From NCBI GenBank assembly GCA_904419525.1, contig CAJFRT010000007.1, positions 69,327-133,326 of the forward strand: 64,000 bases of DNA, written 5' to 3'. Below, piece by piece: positions 1 through 12,300 of this stretch (the stretch's first letter is position 1; every line of letters starts with the position of its first letter). The notes under the pieces were generated by a model, which saw nothing but the letters and a program-made list of their open reading frames with translations, ran no database searches and had not been told where the DNA came from. The translations under genes were made by a program, and so were the position numbers. The stretch is from Candidatus Gallimonas merdae. Lineage in GTDB: Bacteria > Bacillota > Clostridia > Christensenellales > Borkfalkiaceae.

Positions 1-38
1 GCGCGGTTGCGTGTGACGCGATCGGCGCAATGCGCAGC
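1..38. repeat. 38-bp direct repeat, copy 1
   Basis: These 38 bases recur without mismatch at 151-188, exactly 150 bp further on. The copy touches the window edge, so the repeat may extend to the left. The unit is GC-rich and has internal complementarity (TTGCG with CGCAA). No reading frame is supported here. It looks like a duplicated non-coding segment or part of a longer 150-bp tandem unit. Confidence 0.85.
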
Positions 39-89
39 GATCGCTGTTCCGTCGCTCCGCTCCTTGCGCTCGCGTCTCCCCTGCCAAAG

Positions 90-121
90 CCGTCTGCGAT
101 GAACGCAGGCGGTTTTCTTTT
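90..121 (+). terminator. Intrinsic terminator of an upstream plus-strand gene
   Basis: A 9-bp stem (CCGTCTGCG with CGCAGGCGG, one G-T pair, loop ATGAA) is followed directly by TTTTCTTTT on the plus strand. This implies a plus-strand gene ending left of the window. It lies between the two copies of the 38-bp repeat. Confidence 0.7.
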
Positions 122-136
122 GCGATTCTCCATGCA

Positions 137-154
137 GCGCGGCGAATGCCGCGC
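137..154. repeat. Perfect GC-rich hairpin
   Basis: GCGCGGC-GAAT-GCCGCGC forms a perfect 7-bp stem that runs into the second copy of the direct repeat. It has no T tract, so it is not an ordinary terminator. Its role is unknown. Bases 189-318 to its right hold nothing I can identify. Confidence 0.5.
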
Positions 155-188
155 GGTTGCGTGTGACGCGATCGGCGCAATGCGCAGC
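151..188. repeat. 38-bp direct repeat, copy 2
   Basis: Identical to bases 1-38. The identity stops after base 188, where GA is replaced by CT. See copy 1. Confidence 0.85.
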
Positions 189-318
189 CTGAACTATTCT
201 AAGGAATAATTTCTTACAACGAGTCTATTTTATATCAACAGGCAGAAAATGTCAAACAAACGAATCCGATCGGATACAAGGTGACGAAAAAAACACAAAA
301 GATTCCCGGTATAAGTGT

Positions 319-344
319 GCCGGCCGACGAAATCGTCGGCCGGC
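319..344 (-). terminator. Strong hairpin downstream of the giant surface-protein gene
   Basis: An 11-bp perfect stem (GCCGGCCGACG with CGTCGGCCGGC, loop AAAT) starts six bases after the TAA of the giant gene. The T tract on the minus strand is poor, so it may stabilise the 3' end or act with Rho as well as terminate. Confidence 0.6.
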
Positions 345-350
345 AAATCC

Positions 351-3300
351 TTATTTCTTTTTTCTGACGGCTCTTCCGCCGGTCAGCAGGATCATTTTAA
401 CTGCATCCATGGAGAAGTCATGCGCTTCCACGACAAGCGGCTTATCGATGAATCCGCGGGCGAGTACTTTCAGGGAGTCAACGTTTTCAGAGATGAGTTT
501 GCGTTCCTTGATGAGTTCAAGTGTCACGACATCATGGGGCGCAAAGTTCTGTGAAAGCGTATCGATATTGATGATTCCCTTTTTTACGCGCTCTTTGCGG
601 ACAGGGACATTCTGCGGCGTTCGCTCTGTCCGCACATCCGCTTCGGGAATCTTTTCCGGGACCGCTTCCGTTTGCTCAGCCGGTTCGGAAACGGGTTCTT
701 CAGGGATCTCCTCCTCTTCTTCCAGGTACATCGCGGCGACCTCATCGGTCATAGCGCTCTGCGCTTCCCGCAGTGTGATCTTTTCCCGAATGAGGGTCGC
801 GATATCTGCCTTGACATATTCCGCATCTTCAGAGAGTTCCTTATTGGAGAAAACCCTGACAAGATCCTGTTCGATCAGCGCTTCCGTCGTCTCATAAGGA
901 AGGCGGAATTCATGGCTGACGACTTCTCCCTGCTCCAGACCGTTCTGTGCCGCGACCTGCGCAAACAGATATTTTGCATAGCGCAGCTTGCGGTCGGAAA
1001 TGACTTTGAGAAGCATGGGCGTCTTTTCGTACCGCTTGATCTCCGACATATCCAGCCCGTGGTACTTGGTGTCCTCATATGCCTTGGGATCCAGCGCGTA
1101 GGCGACGCAGAGCTTTCTGCCCTTGAACAGGACGGATGCAAGCGTCTTTCTTCCCGAATAGACGCGCACCTGCTTCCAGCTCTCCTTGGTCTTGACCTTG
1201 GGATAGGAGGCAAATTCGTCCATGAGCTGTCCGAATCTGTCCTGAATCTCTTCAGGCGCCTGAATGAGCTTCGCGCGGAAGCTGTAATTGTAGCGGACAA
1301 GGATTCTCCTTCCGTCAATGATCGTGATGCCGGATTCGATGCTCCCGACGTTCTCTGCTTCGCTCTCTTCTTCGGGTTCTGCCTCTTCGGGGAGTTCTTC
1401 TTCCTCCGCTTCGGCAACCGCAAGTTCTTCTTCGGGTTCCGCTTCTTCGGGGAGTTCTTCTTCCTCCGCTTCGGCAACCACAAGTTCTTCTTCGGGTTCC
1501 GGCTGAACTTCTTCTACGGGCGCTTCTTCCGTGACCGGAGGCACATCTTCCGCAACGGGCTCCGCTTCGGCGATCGGCTCTTCCTGCTTCTTTCCGGAGC
1601 GCTTTGCGAAGAGCACGATTTCCACAGCGGCAAGCGCCGCGACTGCGGCGGCAAGCAGGGCAACGCCTGCGATCTGCCAGGCCGTGATGGCGAGCAGGCC
1701 GAACAGAGCGGGAGCCGCAAAGCTTGCCGTTACAGTTCTTCCGCTTTGATGCGGTTCATCGGGCTGATCGCCGCCTCCATCGACAGCCCCCGCTTCCGAC
1801 AGCTCCCCGGAAGAGGTATCTTCTGTCGCAGGGATATCAGTCTCATCGACAGCCACCTCTCCTTCGGTCACTTCCCCCGCAGAGATATTTTCTGTGGCAG
1901 GCGTATCTTCTGCCGTTCCCTCAGAATGAGCATCTGTGCTGCTTTCGGGATCACCGTTTCCGTCGTCCGGTGTCTGCGGCCCTTCCGGAGAATCGGGAGG
2001 CGTTTCCTTAGATTTAGGCGTGCTTCCGCCCGAAAGGAAATAGGCTGCAAGAATGATCAGCTCCACGCCGAGCGCCGAAGCAAGGCCGATCATTGCCCAG
2101 ACGATGGGATCCAACCCGTCCTGAATAATGTTCCACTCAAGCGTCAGTTCGCCGGTTGTTCCGTCGCTCCAGGCATAGTTATCGGCATCGCGCAGGAAGA
2201 CCGTCACGCTGTATGCACCCTCATCGGTCGCCTGCAGGGAGATACTGTTGTCCGCATTCGGGACGAGGCCTGTTCCGACTCCCGCGCCGCGCACACCGAT
2301 GAGCGAAAGATCGATCGGAATGCGGATATTCTGCGCTTCACCCGTTTTTACGGTATCGACGGAGAACGGCGTGTCGTCATTGTCGACAGTCGGTTTATCA
2401 ATGAGGGCGCGGGCGATCGTGAACGCCTCGGAACTGCCTGTGTCGCTCAATACATAGTTTGTCGCATTGATACGCGCCCTGACCGTGTAGCTTCCTGCGG
2501 AGACAGGCGCTTCCGTCGAATTCCATGTCGTTCCGTTGTTTGCCGTGCCACTGTATACGAGCGTGACGTTCAGCGAATCTCCACCGGCAAGGCCGTCCGT
2601 GATGCGTACAGTTGCCGATTTTGCCGTACCGTCATAGGTCAGGTTATCGCCGAGCGTGATCTCCACAGTCAGTTCAGCAGGCGTGATCGTCAGCGTGCCG
2701 CTGCGGAATTCGATGGAATAGTTCTTGTTGTCCCAGTTTCCGGTGATGACATACGTCCCCGTATTCCACTCACCGCTCATGTCCGAGACGGTGAGCGTGA
2801 TACCAAGGTTGCTGTAACTTCCTGCGGTCTGCACCGTGTAAGCCGTCTGATCGAGGACGGGCATGCCCCCGCTGTACGCAAAGCTCTGATTTCCGATGAC
2901 GATCACGAGCGATGCGGAATTCATGACGAGAGATGTCTGCGTTCCGTTCAGAATATAATTGTCGTTTGCTTCACGGAAAGAAGCCGTTGCGGAGTAAGTT
3001 CCGACATCGCAGAACTGCTTGCCGTCGCCGATGGTGACAGTAAGAGCATGCGACATCTCGTCGACATCGACATAGTAGGCCGTGACCGTCTGTTCGCTTC
3101 CGTTGTAAGTGAACTGCGTCTGTTCCCAGACAACATCCACCGTGACGGGAAGCAGCCTGATCCGCACAGAGATCGCTTCCGGAGTTTTATAGTTGCCGCT
3201 GGTCGTGGAGAATGTGGCCGTGCGGGTCACAGTTCCGTCCGCGACATTGGTCACGCTTCCGGAGTACTCGACATGAAGATCGACGCCGTCAAGCCCGACG

Positions 3301-6300
3301 GACAGAGCAGAGATGACAGGTGCATGCGTCTTTCCGTCGTAAGACATGGCGTACACGCCGTCTTCGGACGTCCAGCCGGTCATGTCAAATGCCATATCGG
3401 CGTATGTGGCCCTTGCGATCTCGAATGCGACCGGTTCGGATTCCACACGTTCATAGTTGTTTGTCTGAGCGGCAACCGCAACGACGAAGTAACTGCCTGC
3501 ACGGGTGGGAATCGTAGCGTATTGCTGCGATTGTTCATACGACCAGATCCCATCATTGGAAGCACCGTAATAATAGTAGGTGATGCTTCCGCCGCCGGGG
3601 ACGGTCTGCGAGCCGCCGATGCTGTAAGTCGGTTCGTGTTCCGCCGTTCCGTTATACGTCCAGCCGTCGAGATCTGCTGTAAGCACAAATGTGGCGCGCA
3701 GGATATGGAATTCCTGTTCGGCGGTACCGCCGTAATAGTTGGCCGTTGTCTGGACGGAAACCGTCAGGCGATAGGTACCGGCATTTTCAGGCGCATCCGC
3801 ACTGTTCCAGGACGATCCGTCGTAGGCGAGTCCGGTGTAGAGATAGGTGACCGTCTGTCCGTCCTCTTCGTAGTAGCCGCTGACCTGAGGCTCCGCCTTT
3901 GCCTGTCCATACGTCCAGTCGCCGATCGTGACGGCAAAGGTATCGTCAACGCTCTTGCGGTCGATCAGGAACGACGTCTCTTCTGTCCTGAAGCTGAAAT
4001 AGTTGACGGTCTCAGCGATCACGGCGTACACCGAGTAAGAGCCTGCCTGGGTCGGGATCTCCTGCGTCAGGGCATAATCTTCCGAGGCGTTGGTCGTGCC
4101 TTTGTAATAATACGTTACAGCGCCGCTTCCCGGATTTTCTGTCAGAACAGGAGTCTTTTCCTCTTCTCCGTAGACCCAGTCTTCATTTGAGATCTCGCTT
4201 GTAAACGATGCACGGGCGATGTCAAAAGTCTGTTCATAATCGAAAGCGGTGTAGTTTTTATCACCGTGGAACATGACCACGACATGATAGTTGCCCGCAT
4301 TGGCCGGTGCCTCGGTTTCGGGTTCTTCCTGGGAACCGTACGGCGTTCCGCCGTTGTCCGCACCGTAATAGCCGATGGTGTAGAGCGAATCGTCCAGACC
4401 GCCGACAAGAACGGACAAACCTTCCCCGTATGTCGTTCCGGAAACGGATACAGTGACGCTTCCGTCCTCGCCGAAGATCGATTCGCCCTGTGCCTGCTCG
4501 ATCGTGAACTCGAAGTATGTCGGCACGCCGGAAGCACCCAGCCAGGCTTCGAGATAGTTCTCCGTTCCTTCGACATAGGCGGCCACGTAATATACACCCG
4601 CTTCGGACGGCACTGCATCCAGCCGGTTGTATGTGCCGTCTTCCAGAACAAAGTACGCATACTTTGCGTCCACCTGTCCGACGCCGCTGACCGTTACGCC
4701 GGACGGTTCATTGGCTGCTTCGCCGTAGGTCCAGTTTTCGATCGAGATCGTCCCGTTCAGGACCGGCGTCCCCTTCTCGATCTTCCAGACGATGTCGCGT
4801 CCTTCCGTGCCGCCGGCTTCATCGTTCCAGACATAGTTCGGATCGATGATCGTGACGACGCCCGCATAGGTGCCGACATTCGTTGCCGTTACGGAAAGGC
4901 TTCCGTCCTCGCCCGTCGTAAGCTGCAAGCCGGTGATCCAGGTGACGGTGCTGATGTAGTTTACGATCTTGTTGGTCTGCGCTTCGCCGTTATAATTTGT
5001 AGAACTCTGCTCGAACGTCGGGATATCGATTGCGCGCGGCGCGATCGTAAATTCGGCCGTTGCAGATGCCCCGCCGTAGTTTTCCGTGCGCAGAACGCTG
5101 ATCGTAACTTTGTACGAACCGGCGTTGACGGGCACGTCGGACGAGTCATATCCTCCACCGTCCGTGGACTGGAACCGATAGACGTACTGCCCTTCCGCCG
5201 TCACGCTGAACGCAATGAACAGACTGCTTTCCGAAGGGTTCTGCGCATATCCGATGATCTGATTGCTGTCAAGATCTGCCGTGTCGAGATATGTCCAGCC
5301 GTATACCCCTTCGCCGAGCGTGCGGTTGATCGAGATCGTCACGCTGTTTCTCTGTGCGTCGATCGAGAAGACAAATACAAACGTGATGTCTTCCGAATCT
5401 TTCCAGGTGTAGTTATCGGGATCCGCAAGCGTGATCGAAACGCTGTATTCGGAGGCCGTCGTTGCGGTGATGGTGGGATATCCCGTAACAGAATCGGTGC
5501 CATAGGTACCGCCGCTCGACACGATGCCGGTGAAGATTTCAGAACTGAAACCATTCATCCAGGCTTCCGAACGCATATTTGCAAGAATCGCCGTCTGCGG
5601 TTCTCCCGTAAAGAGCAGGGAGTTATCTTCGATGGGCTCGCCGTCCACGGTCCAGGCAAGATCGATCGCATATTTGTTGACATAGAACGCGCAGTTGAAT
5701 GTCTGATCGTTCCAGTCGTAGTGCTCGCCGTCCTCGGCATGGCCCGCGACGAAGAATTTGACATAATACCAGCCGGCGCCGTTTTCACGCGCGGTGACGG
5801 ACTGCACGAACGCTTCGTAAGCCTCATCGGCGCTTTCGTACAGCGAGGCGTCGAGAATGCGTTCGCCCTCCGTTTCGCCGTTGCCCAGATAGATCCCCTC
5901 CAGGCTGGCTTCGCCGAACCGGACCTGCTGCGTGGAGCGTTCGCCGCTGCTTGTTGTGCCGTATTCCAGTCCCGTCCAGCTGAAATCGGTCAGTTCGTTG
6001 GTGGCTGTTCCGATCTCCACCTCGAAGGCGAACTGCGTGCGGACATAGCATTCCGTGTCGCCCGAAGCAGCGACGATGTAGAAGTAATATGTGCCGCTCT
6101 CGGAGACGTGCATGACCTTGAACTGATCGGCCGGAATGCCGCTTTGGGTGTCGCCGGGCGTCTTGGTCACATAGAAGGTGACGGAAAGTCCGTTCTTCGA
6201 TGCAGCGGTCTCCTCGGAGAGCTGATAGGAAGCGAGCGCCTGATGCTGATTTCCGTCATAGATCGCGGGCTCGCCGGCGCCGTAACCGCTGTAAGTGATG

Positions 6301-9300
6301 TCCTCTTCCCCGAATGTGGCGGCATCCACCGTATAGACCCCGGCATTGGAGGAACCTTCGCCGTGATCGGTGTTGCCGCGGAAGGTGACGGCATAATTGT
6401 CATTCAGCGGCGTGCCGAATACGACATAGCTGCCCACGATCGTTGCGGTATCGATTCCGCCCTCCACTTCAAGGCGGACAACGGGATTGTCAAGCAGCAA
6501 TGTTTCCCCGTTGGGGCCTGCATCGGCGTCCGCGGCGGAAAGGCGCGTCCCCTCGGCAAGCTGCGCCGTGAGCGTCGTCATCTCTGTGCCGTAATCGGAA
6601 CGGACGTCACCGATCGTGACGATGATCTCGCGGCGGGAAACGGTGAACGTTCCGTAAGTTCCGTCTTTGCTGCCTGTGAAGGTGATGATATAGTTCTTGA
6701 GAAGTTCTGCATCTGCCGATGCCTCGGCAACAAGGTAGTAGGTCCCGACGGCCGTCTGCTCGGAGACAAGGCTGCCGTCCGGGGCGATCATCGCCGTGAC
6801 AATGATGCCGATATCATCGACAAATTCATGGCTTCCGCCGGCGTAGTTCCACCATTTCCCCTCCGCACTCTGCGCTGCGGGTGCGGTATCGCCGTAGGCC
6901 ATGCCGTCGTCCGACACCTCGATGTAGATCTGACGCTCGTTGATGACGAACTGTTCGGAATCGTCGCTTAAAACATAGTTTCCGAATTCGTTATCCACAT
7001 CGTCGAATTTTGCGTAGAACTCATAGGATCCGACCGTCTCAAATGCAGCGGGAGAACGTCCGTCGTCGATTGCAAGCGTGACGTCGGAATCATCGACGTT
7101 CCGATAAACGGGTTTGATGTCCGTCTTATGGTCTTCGCTGTCGTACGTATACTCCGTCTCGCCCCAGTCCACATCGACGGAAAGAGGCGTTACGGCAACG
7201 TAAACCGTGACATCGTCGGGGGCATGATAGTTGCCGCTGGCCGTCGTGAAAGTGATCGTGATTTCCTTGTAGTAATATTCAACGTCGTTTACCGTGATCG
7301 TCTGATCGGTGTCGCGGACATTGATCTTACCCGTTGTCCCGTCGGCAAATTTCGCTGTCGGACTGCTGTCGTCCGCACCGATGATATGCGTGCTCAGATA
7401 TTCGTTGGAGAAAACAGCCTTGTGCTCTTTGCCGTCGTAGGTGTAGACAAAGATGAACTGCTGACCGCCGGCGGAGAACTCGATCATGCGCCCGCCGTCC
7501 TCTGCCGACAGGAACTGCGTGAGATCGATCGCCGAATATTCTGCCTTGAAGATCTCAAAGCGGGTCGAGGCGGACGTGAGCTCATAGTTCTGGTTGTTAG
7601 CGCTGACCGTCACGCGATAGTAACCGACATCGGTCGGCGCCTTGTTGCTGTGATATCCTTCGGAAATGGGATTCCCGTCCTGATCGACGGCGCGGTACGA
7701 ATAGACAAAGTCGAAGTCAACGCCTTCTTCAATGTCCGAATTTCCGCTCTCATCGTAGATGGAGGCAACATAACCCTTGGGAGTGCCGTCGTACGTCCAA
7801 TAGCCGGAGCCTGACCCTTCGGGCGTCAGTTCGATCCGGACGCCGCGCGCAAGCACCTCGTATTGGCCCGCAGCGATTCCTTCATACGATTTGGAACCCG
7901 TAAACGTGATGTTATAGTTGACAGAAGTTCCATCCAGAAGCGATGCAACGATCACATAATCGTCTCCAGCAGGCGCCCGGAGCTGATCGTCGCTGTTTGC
8001 CGTATAGTCATAGAACGGATTTTCAGGAACTCCCCAGTAGGGACCGAGCACGGAGAGCGTGATCAGATCGTTCCACGCGCCGTCCTTGGCATAGATCTTT
8101 TCCTCGCTGGTGACTTCGGCGCTGACGGGGTTGAAGGGATTTCCGTAGGTCGAACCGACGTTTTCACCCTTGGTATCGTTGATATGAATGGTGATCTCGC
8201 GCCGTGCGACAGTCAGAACGCCCTCTTCAAGAGAGATATTGTAGTTGAGCGTGTCGAACACGACGCTGCCCGCGCCGAGCGTGATCGGATAACTCTCTGC
8301 GTCCATACCGATCTGATATGTCCCGGCCGCAACGGTGAGAAGAAGGTTCCCGCCTTCGTCGGCAAGGCCCATTTCGCGGAGAGATTCGCCGAACGGCCGT
8401 TCCTGCGTCCAGCTTCCGGCTCCGTACTGATAGGACAGCGTATAGTCCTTCTCCGTGTCGAAGTCATAACCGTACGTGATCGTACCGTCCGCCTTGATCG
8501 AGAGTTCGTATTGCTTGATCACGACCTGGAACGAATACTCCTCGGAATTCTGCGTGCTGCTTCCGTAGTCATTGTGATTGGGAGCGGCGATATAGAAGTA
8601 GACGGTATATGTGCCCGCGTCGGTGAGCGTCAGATCGGTCTCCCATTCGTCTTCTTCCGAAAGACGGAAATACCAGGTCGCCGTCTGATCGTTGCGCGTG
8701 GTCACGTGATAGCCGGTATTCAGGACCGCGTGCGCTTCGGAGTCATAGATGCCGTTATACGCCTCATAGACCGCCTCCTGCATATCGGCAGCCCGAATGG
8801 CATACGTGGAGGAACCCTCTCCCGTATAGACAAACTCTACGGTATAATTGGCGTTGTGTTTGGAGCCGCTGACCGTATAATTGCCGACAGCGGTATCGCG
8901 CTGCAGCGTCACGCTCGGCGTGAATGTGACGATATCGCGCACGCCGTCGTCGATCAGATCGGAAAGCCCGCCGGCGATCGCCTCCTCATAGACGCGGTCG
9001 ATGCCGATATTCTCGTCATAGTAGATGTTGTCGAGGTCCGGAACCGTGATCGTTACGTGACGGGGCGACACGACAAGTTCATCTGTGACGATTGTGATGC
9101 TGTAGTTGGTCAGCTCCTCCGTGTTGAGAACGGGAGAAATGGTATAGCTTGCACAAGCGCTTCCGGGAATATAATCTTCTGTTCGATAGCCGGTGACCTG
9201 CAGAAGCTGCTTTTCTTCATCGCTTGCGGCTTCCGCCCAGCCGGTGATCTCCGAAGAATACCTGTCCGTATCGATCGCGTCGCCGTAATGGAACACATCG

Positions 9301-12300
9301 TACGAATTCGTGACCGTGACGGTAAGTTCCTTTTGGGCGATCGAGAACTCTGTACTGCCGTTCTGCGTCAGGCGGTAGTTTGCCGTCTGCTCGCCCGTTC
9401 CGAGCCGGACCGTGACCGTCCATTCGCCCGCGTCCTTCGCGCAAAGGTCCGTGTCGTACGCAAATTCGCCGCCGCTCCACGTATAGGAGTAGGTATAGAC
9501 GAGCGTATCGCCGTCAAGGAGCCCTGCGGGATCTGTTCCGTTATCCTTGGAAGGCGTCACGGTGATCTGCACGGCCAGCGCATCGTAGATCTTGGTGTTG
9601 CCGTTGAGGCCGCTCGAAACCGCAAGGCTGACTTCACGCTGTTCGACGTTCAGCGTGGTCTCCGGAAGCGTAAAGGTATAGTTGGGCAGATTGGCACCGA
9701 GGCTTGTTACCGTGACGGTATATTCCCCGACATTTCCCGCCGTGCGGCCGGGAACGTAATCCGTTCCGTCCCTTCTGGTCGCAAAGGTCGGATCGATTTT
9801 GAGAGATTCTTCATCTTCGGTTCCGGCAAAATTCCCGATCGTGAGAGAATACTCCGGCGCGGCTTCGCCGTAAATGGTCATATAGCCGTCCTGCGCGAAT
9901 TTCACCGTGAGCTGTCTCTTCTGGATGGTGAATTCCTTGGAGTAGCCGTTGCTGTCTGCCAGCTCGTAGTTTGCGGTGTCCTCCCCTTCACCGAGCGTGA
10001 CAACGACTTTCCATTTGCCCGCATCCTTGGCAAACGCCTGACTCTGAACGCCCACCGGGGTGCCGCCCTTTGTATAGGTAAACACATAGACGAGGGTGTC
10101 TTTGTCAAGTTTTCCGGAAGACGAAGGCGTGACGGTCACTGCGGTGCCGTCATAGACCTTTCCGTCCGGTTCGTCCGTGTCGATCGCAATTTCATCAATG
10201 GAAATCTTTTTGGGATCGACTGTCAGCGTGCCCTTGTCGCTGTATATAAACGTATAGTTGTCGGCTTCAAGTCCTTTCGGAAGCACTTGATACGTTCCGA
10301 CGGGGCTGCCGGAAGCATAGTTGTCCTCCGGTCCGCTGTATGTGAACGCCAATCCGTCCTTTTTGACAACGCCTTCGCCGTCCGTTCCGACCCAGCCGCC
10401 CTCGTAGACCAGCTTATATTCGGGCGCATCGTCGCCATAGGAAACGGTCGTGCTCTTCACCGAAACGGTGAGCGTTTTCTGGTCGATATGGAACGCGGCG
10501 GAAAGCGGTTCAAGCGTATAGTTCCCGTTCGAGATCGAGACGGTCACGGTGTAGTCGCCGGCGTTGATCGGGGCCTGATCGCCGGTTGCGCCGTAATTGT
10601 ACGACACGCCGAGTGCGGAGAACGCATCCGGTTCGCCCACGCCGCCGGGGCTCTTCAGAGTAACGCCGTCGTCCACGAGAGCTTCGCCGACGGAGCCGTA
10701 TGTGAACGTATAGCCGCTCCCGTCCTGATAGCCGCTTCCGATCAGTTCCAGCGTCAGGGGAGCCGGATCGATCGTAAATTCGATCTCGAACGTGGCAGTT
10801 TCGTAGTCAGACTGATTGGACGTTTCGATTCTGAGATGCGCGGTATACGTGCCCGCATACTTCGGCATTTCCGTGCTTGCGCTGTCGACATCATCAAACG
10901 TCCAGCCGCCGCAGTTGTCCGGGTCAGCGGGTGAGCCGTAGTAGTAGATCGTGGGCGTCATGTTCGCCAGATTGGACGTATCATAGACGGGCGCCTTTAC
11001 AGATGTTCCGTATTCCCATTCCGTGATGTTGCCTTCAAAATGGAAGTTGACGTCCGGAAGCGTCGTCTTTGTGATCTGATACCACATCCAGATGACGTCA
11101 TCGTCGGTCAGGCCCTCTTTCTGATCGGAAGCCGATGCAGGATGATCAAAGGCATTACGGTTGATATCATTTTCCGCAAGCGTGATGCTCCACCGGTAGT
11201 CACGGGTATTTTTGAGCGTCACGATCACCCAGTAGGTGTTGTAAGTCGTGCTCGAATCATCCTCATATTCATATCCGATGATGCCGCTCATGCTAACAAC
11301 ATACAGATTTTTCGGAACATTCAGCGTGATTTCAGGTGTCCAGACGCTGTTGTTGAACTCTTTTTTACGCTGGAACGAGATCACTTCGCCCGTGACAAGC
11401 GTAAATTTTTCGATCTTAAACGAGCAGGAGATATCCGCAGCGCCGCTCAATGTATAGTTGTGCGCGTCCCCGCCTTCCAGTCCGGAAACGCTGACAGTGT
11501 ATGACCCGGCATGGCGCGCTTCTTCAACCTCTGCCGTACTTTCACCGGTCGTCTCGGTGAATTTATATTGGAACGAGACTTCGTCGCCGCCAATGACGTT
11601 GCTGCCGGAAACGACAGGTTGCTTTGCCCGGTTGTCAAAGACAAGGTCTTCCTCTCCCGACCAATCATTGACCGAGAGAACAAGTGGTTTGATTTCAACC
11701 GTGCAGATTTCCCGCGTCTCGCCTGCCGCCGTTCCGTCCGCCCACGCAAAGTTGACGGGATCGGAAAGTTTCAGCGAGATCGTGTAAGTGTCGGCGTTTT
11801 CCGCGGAGAATTTACCCGTTGCATTGTCTGTCTCATAGGTATATACAGATGTAACGGCAAATTCGAGCGGACGCTTCCCCTCGACGCCCGACGTCCAGCC
11901 CGTAAGCGTAACGGTCTGCAATTCGCTGCTGTACGTCAGAGTTGCGTCCTCCGATTCGGGAAGAGCGATCTTGAGCGGAAGGACGTTCCAGGTCAGGGAA
12001 TGCGTTTCGCGGCCGCCGCCTGTCCACTGATAGTTATCCCCAGGCTTCAGGGTAACGGTATAGTCTCCGTCCGTTTTGACGGAATTTGCTGTCTTTTCGC
12101 CCGAAAGGGTATAACCGGGGTTCTCCTCCCCGTCCGGCGTGTCCGTGATTGCGTCGGGCGTTGCGGTGATCGTCTCGTCGTAGTTATAGGTGTTGCCGGC
12201 TTCCAGTCCACCGACAAACAGCAGATCTGTCGGTTTGTCGATCGAAAAACGGGCGATCGTCCAGGGGAGCTGATAGTTTTCGGTCGATCCCGTCGAGTCG

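Noticed and set aside
672-4190. A 1172-codon open frame on the plus strand
   Set aside because: It lies entirely antisense to the giant gene, has no ribosome site or domain, and arises from the codon bias of the minus-strand gene.
7863-10934. A 1023-codon open frame on the plus strand
   Set aside because: Also an antisense shadow of the giant gene; the composition is Arg/Ile/Val-rich without recognisable motifs.
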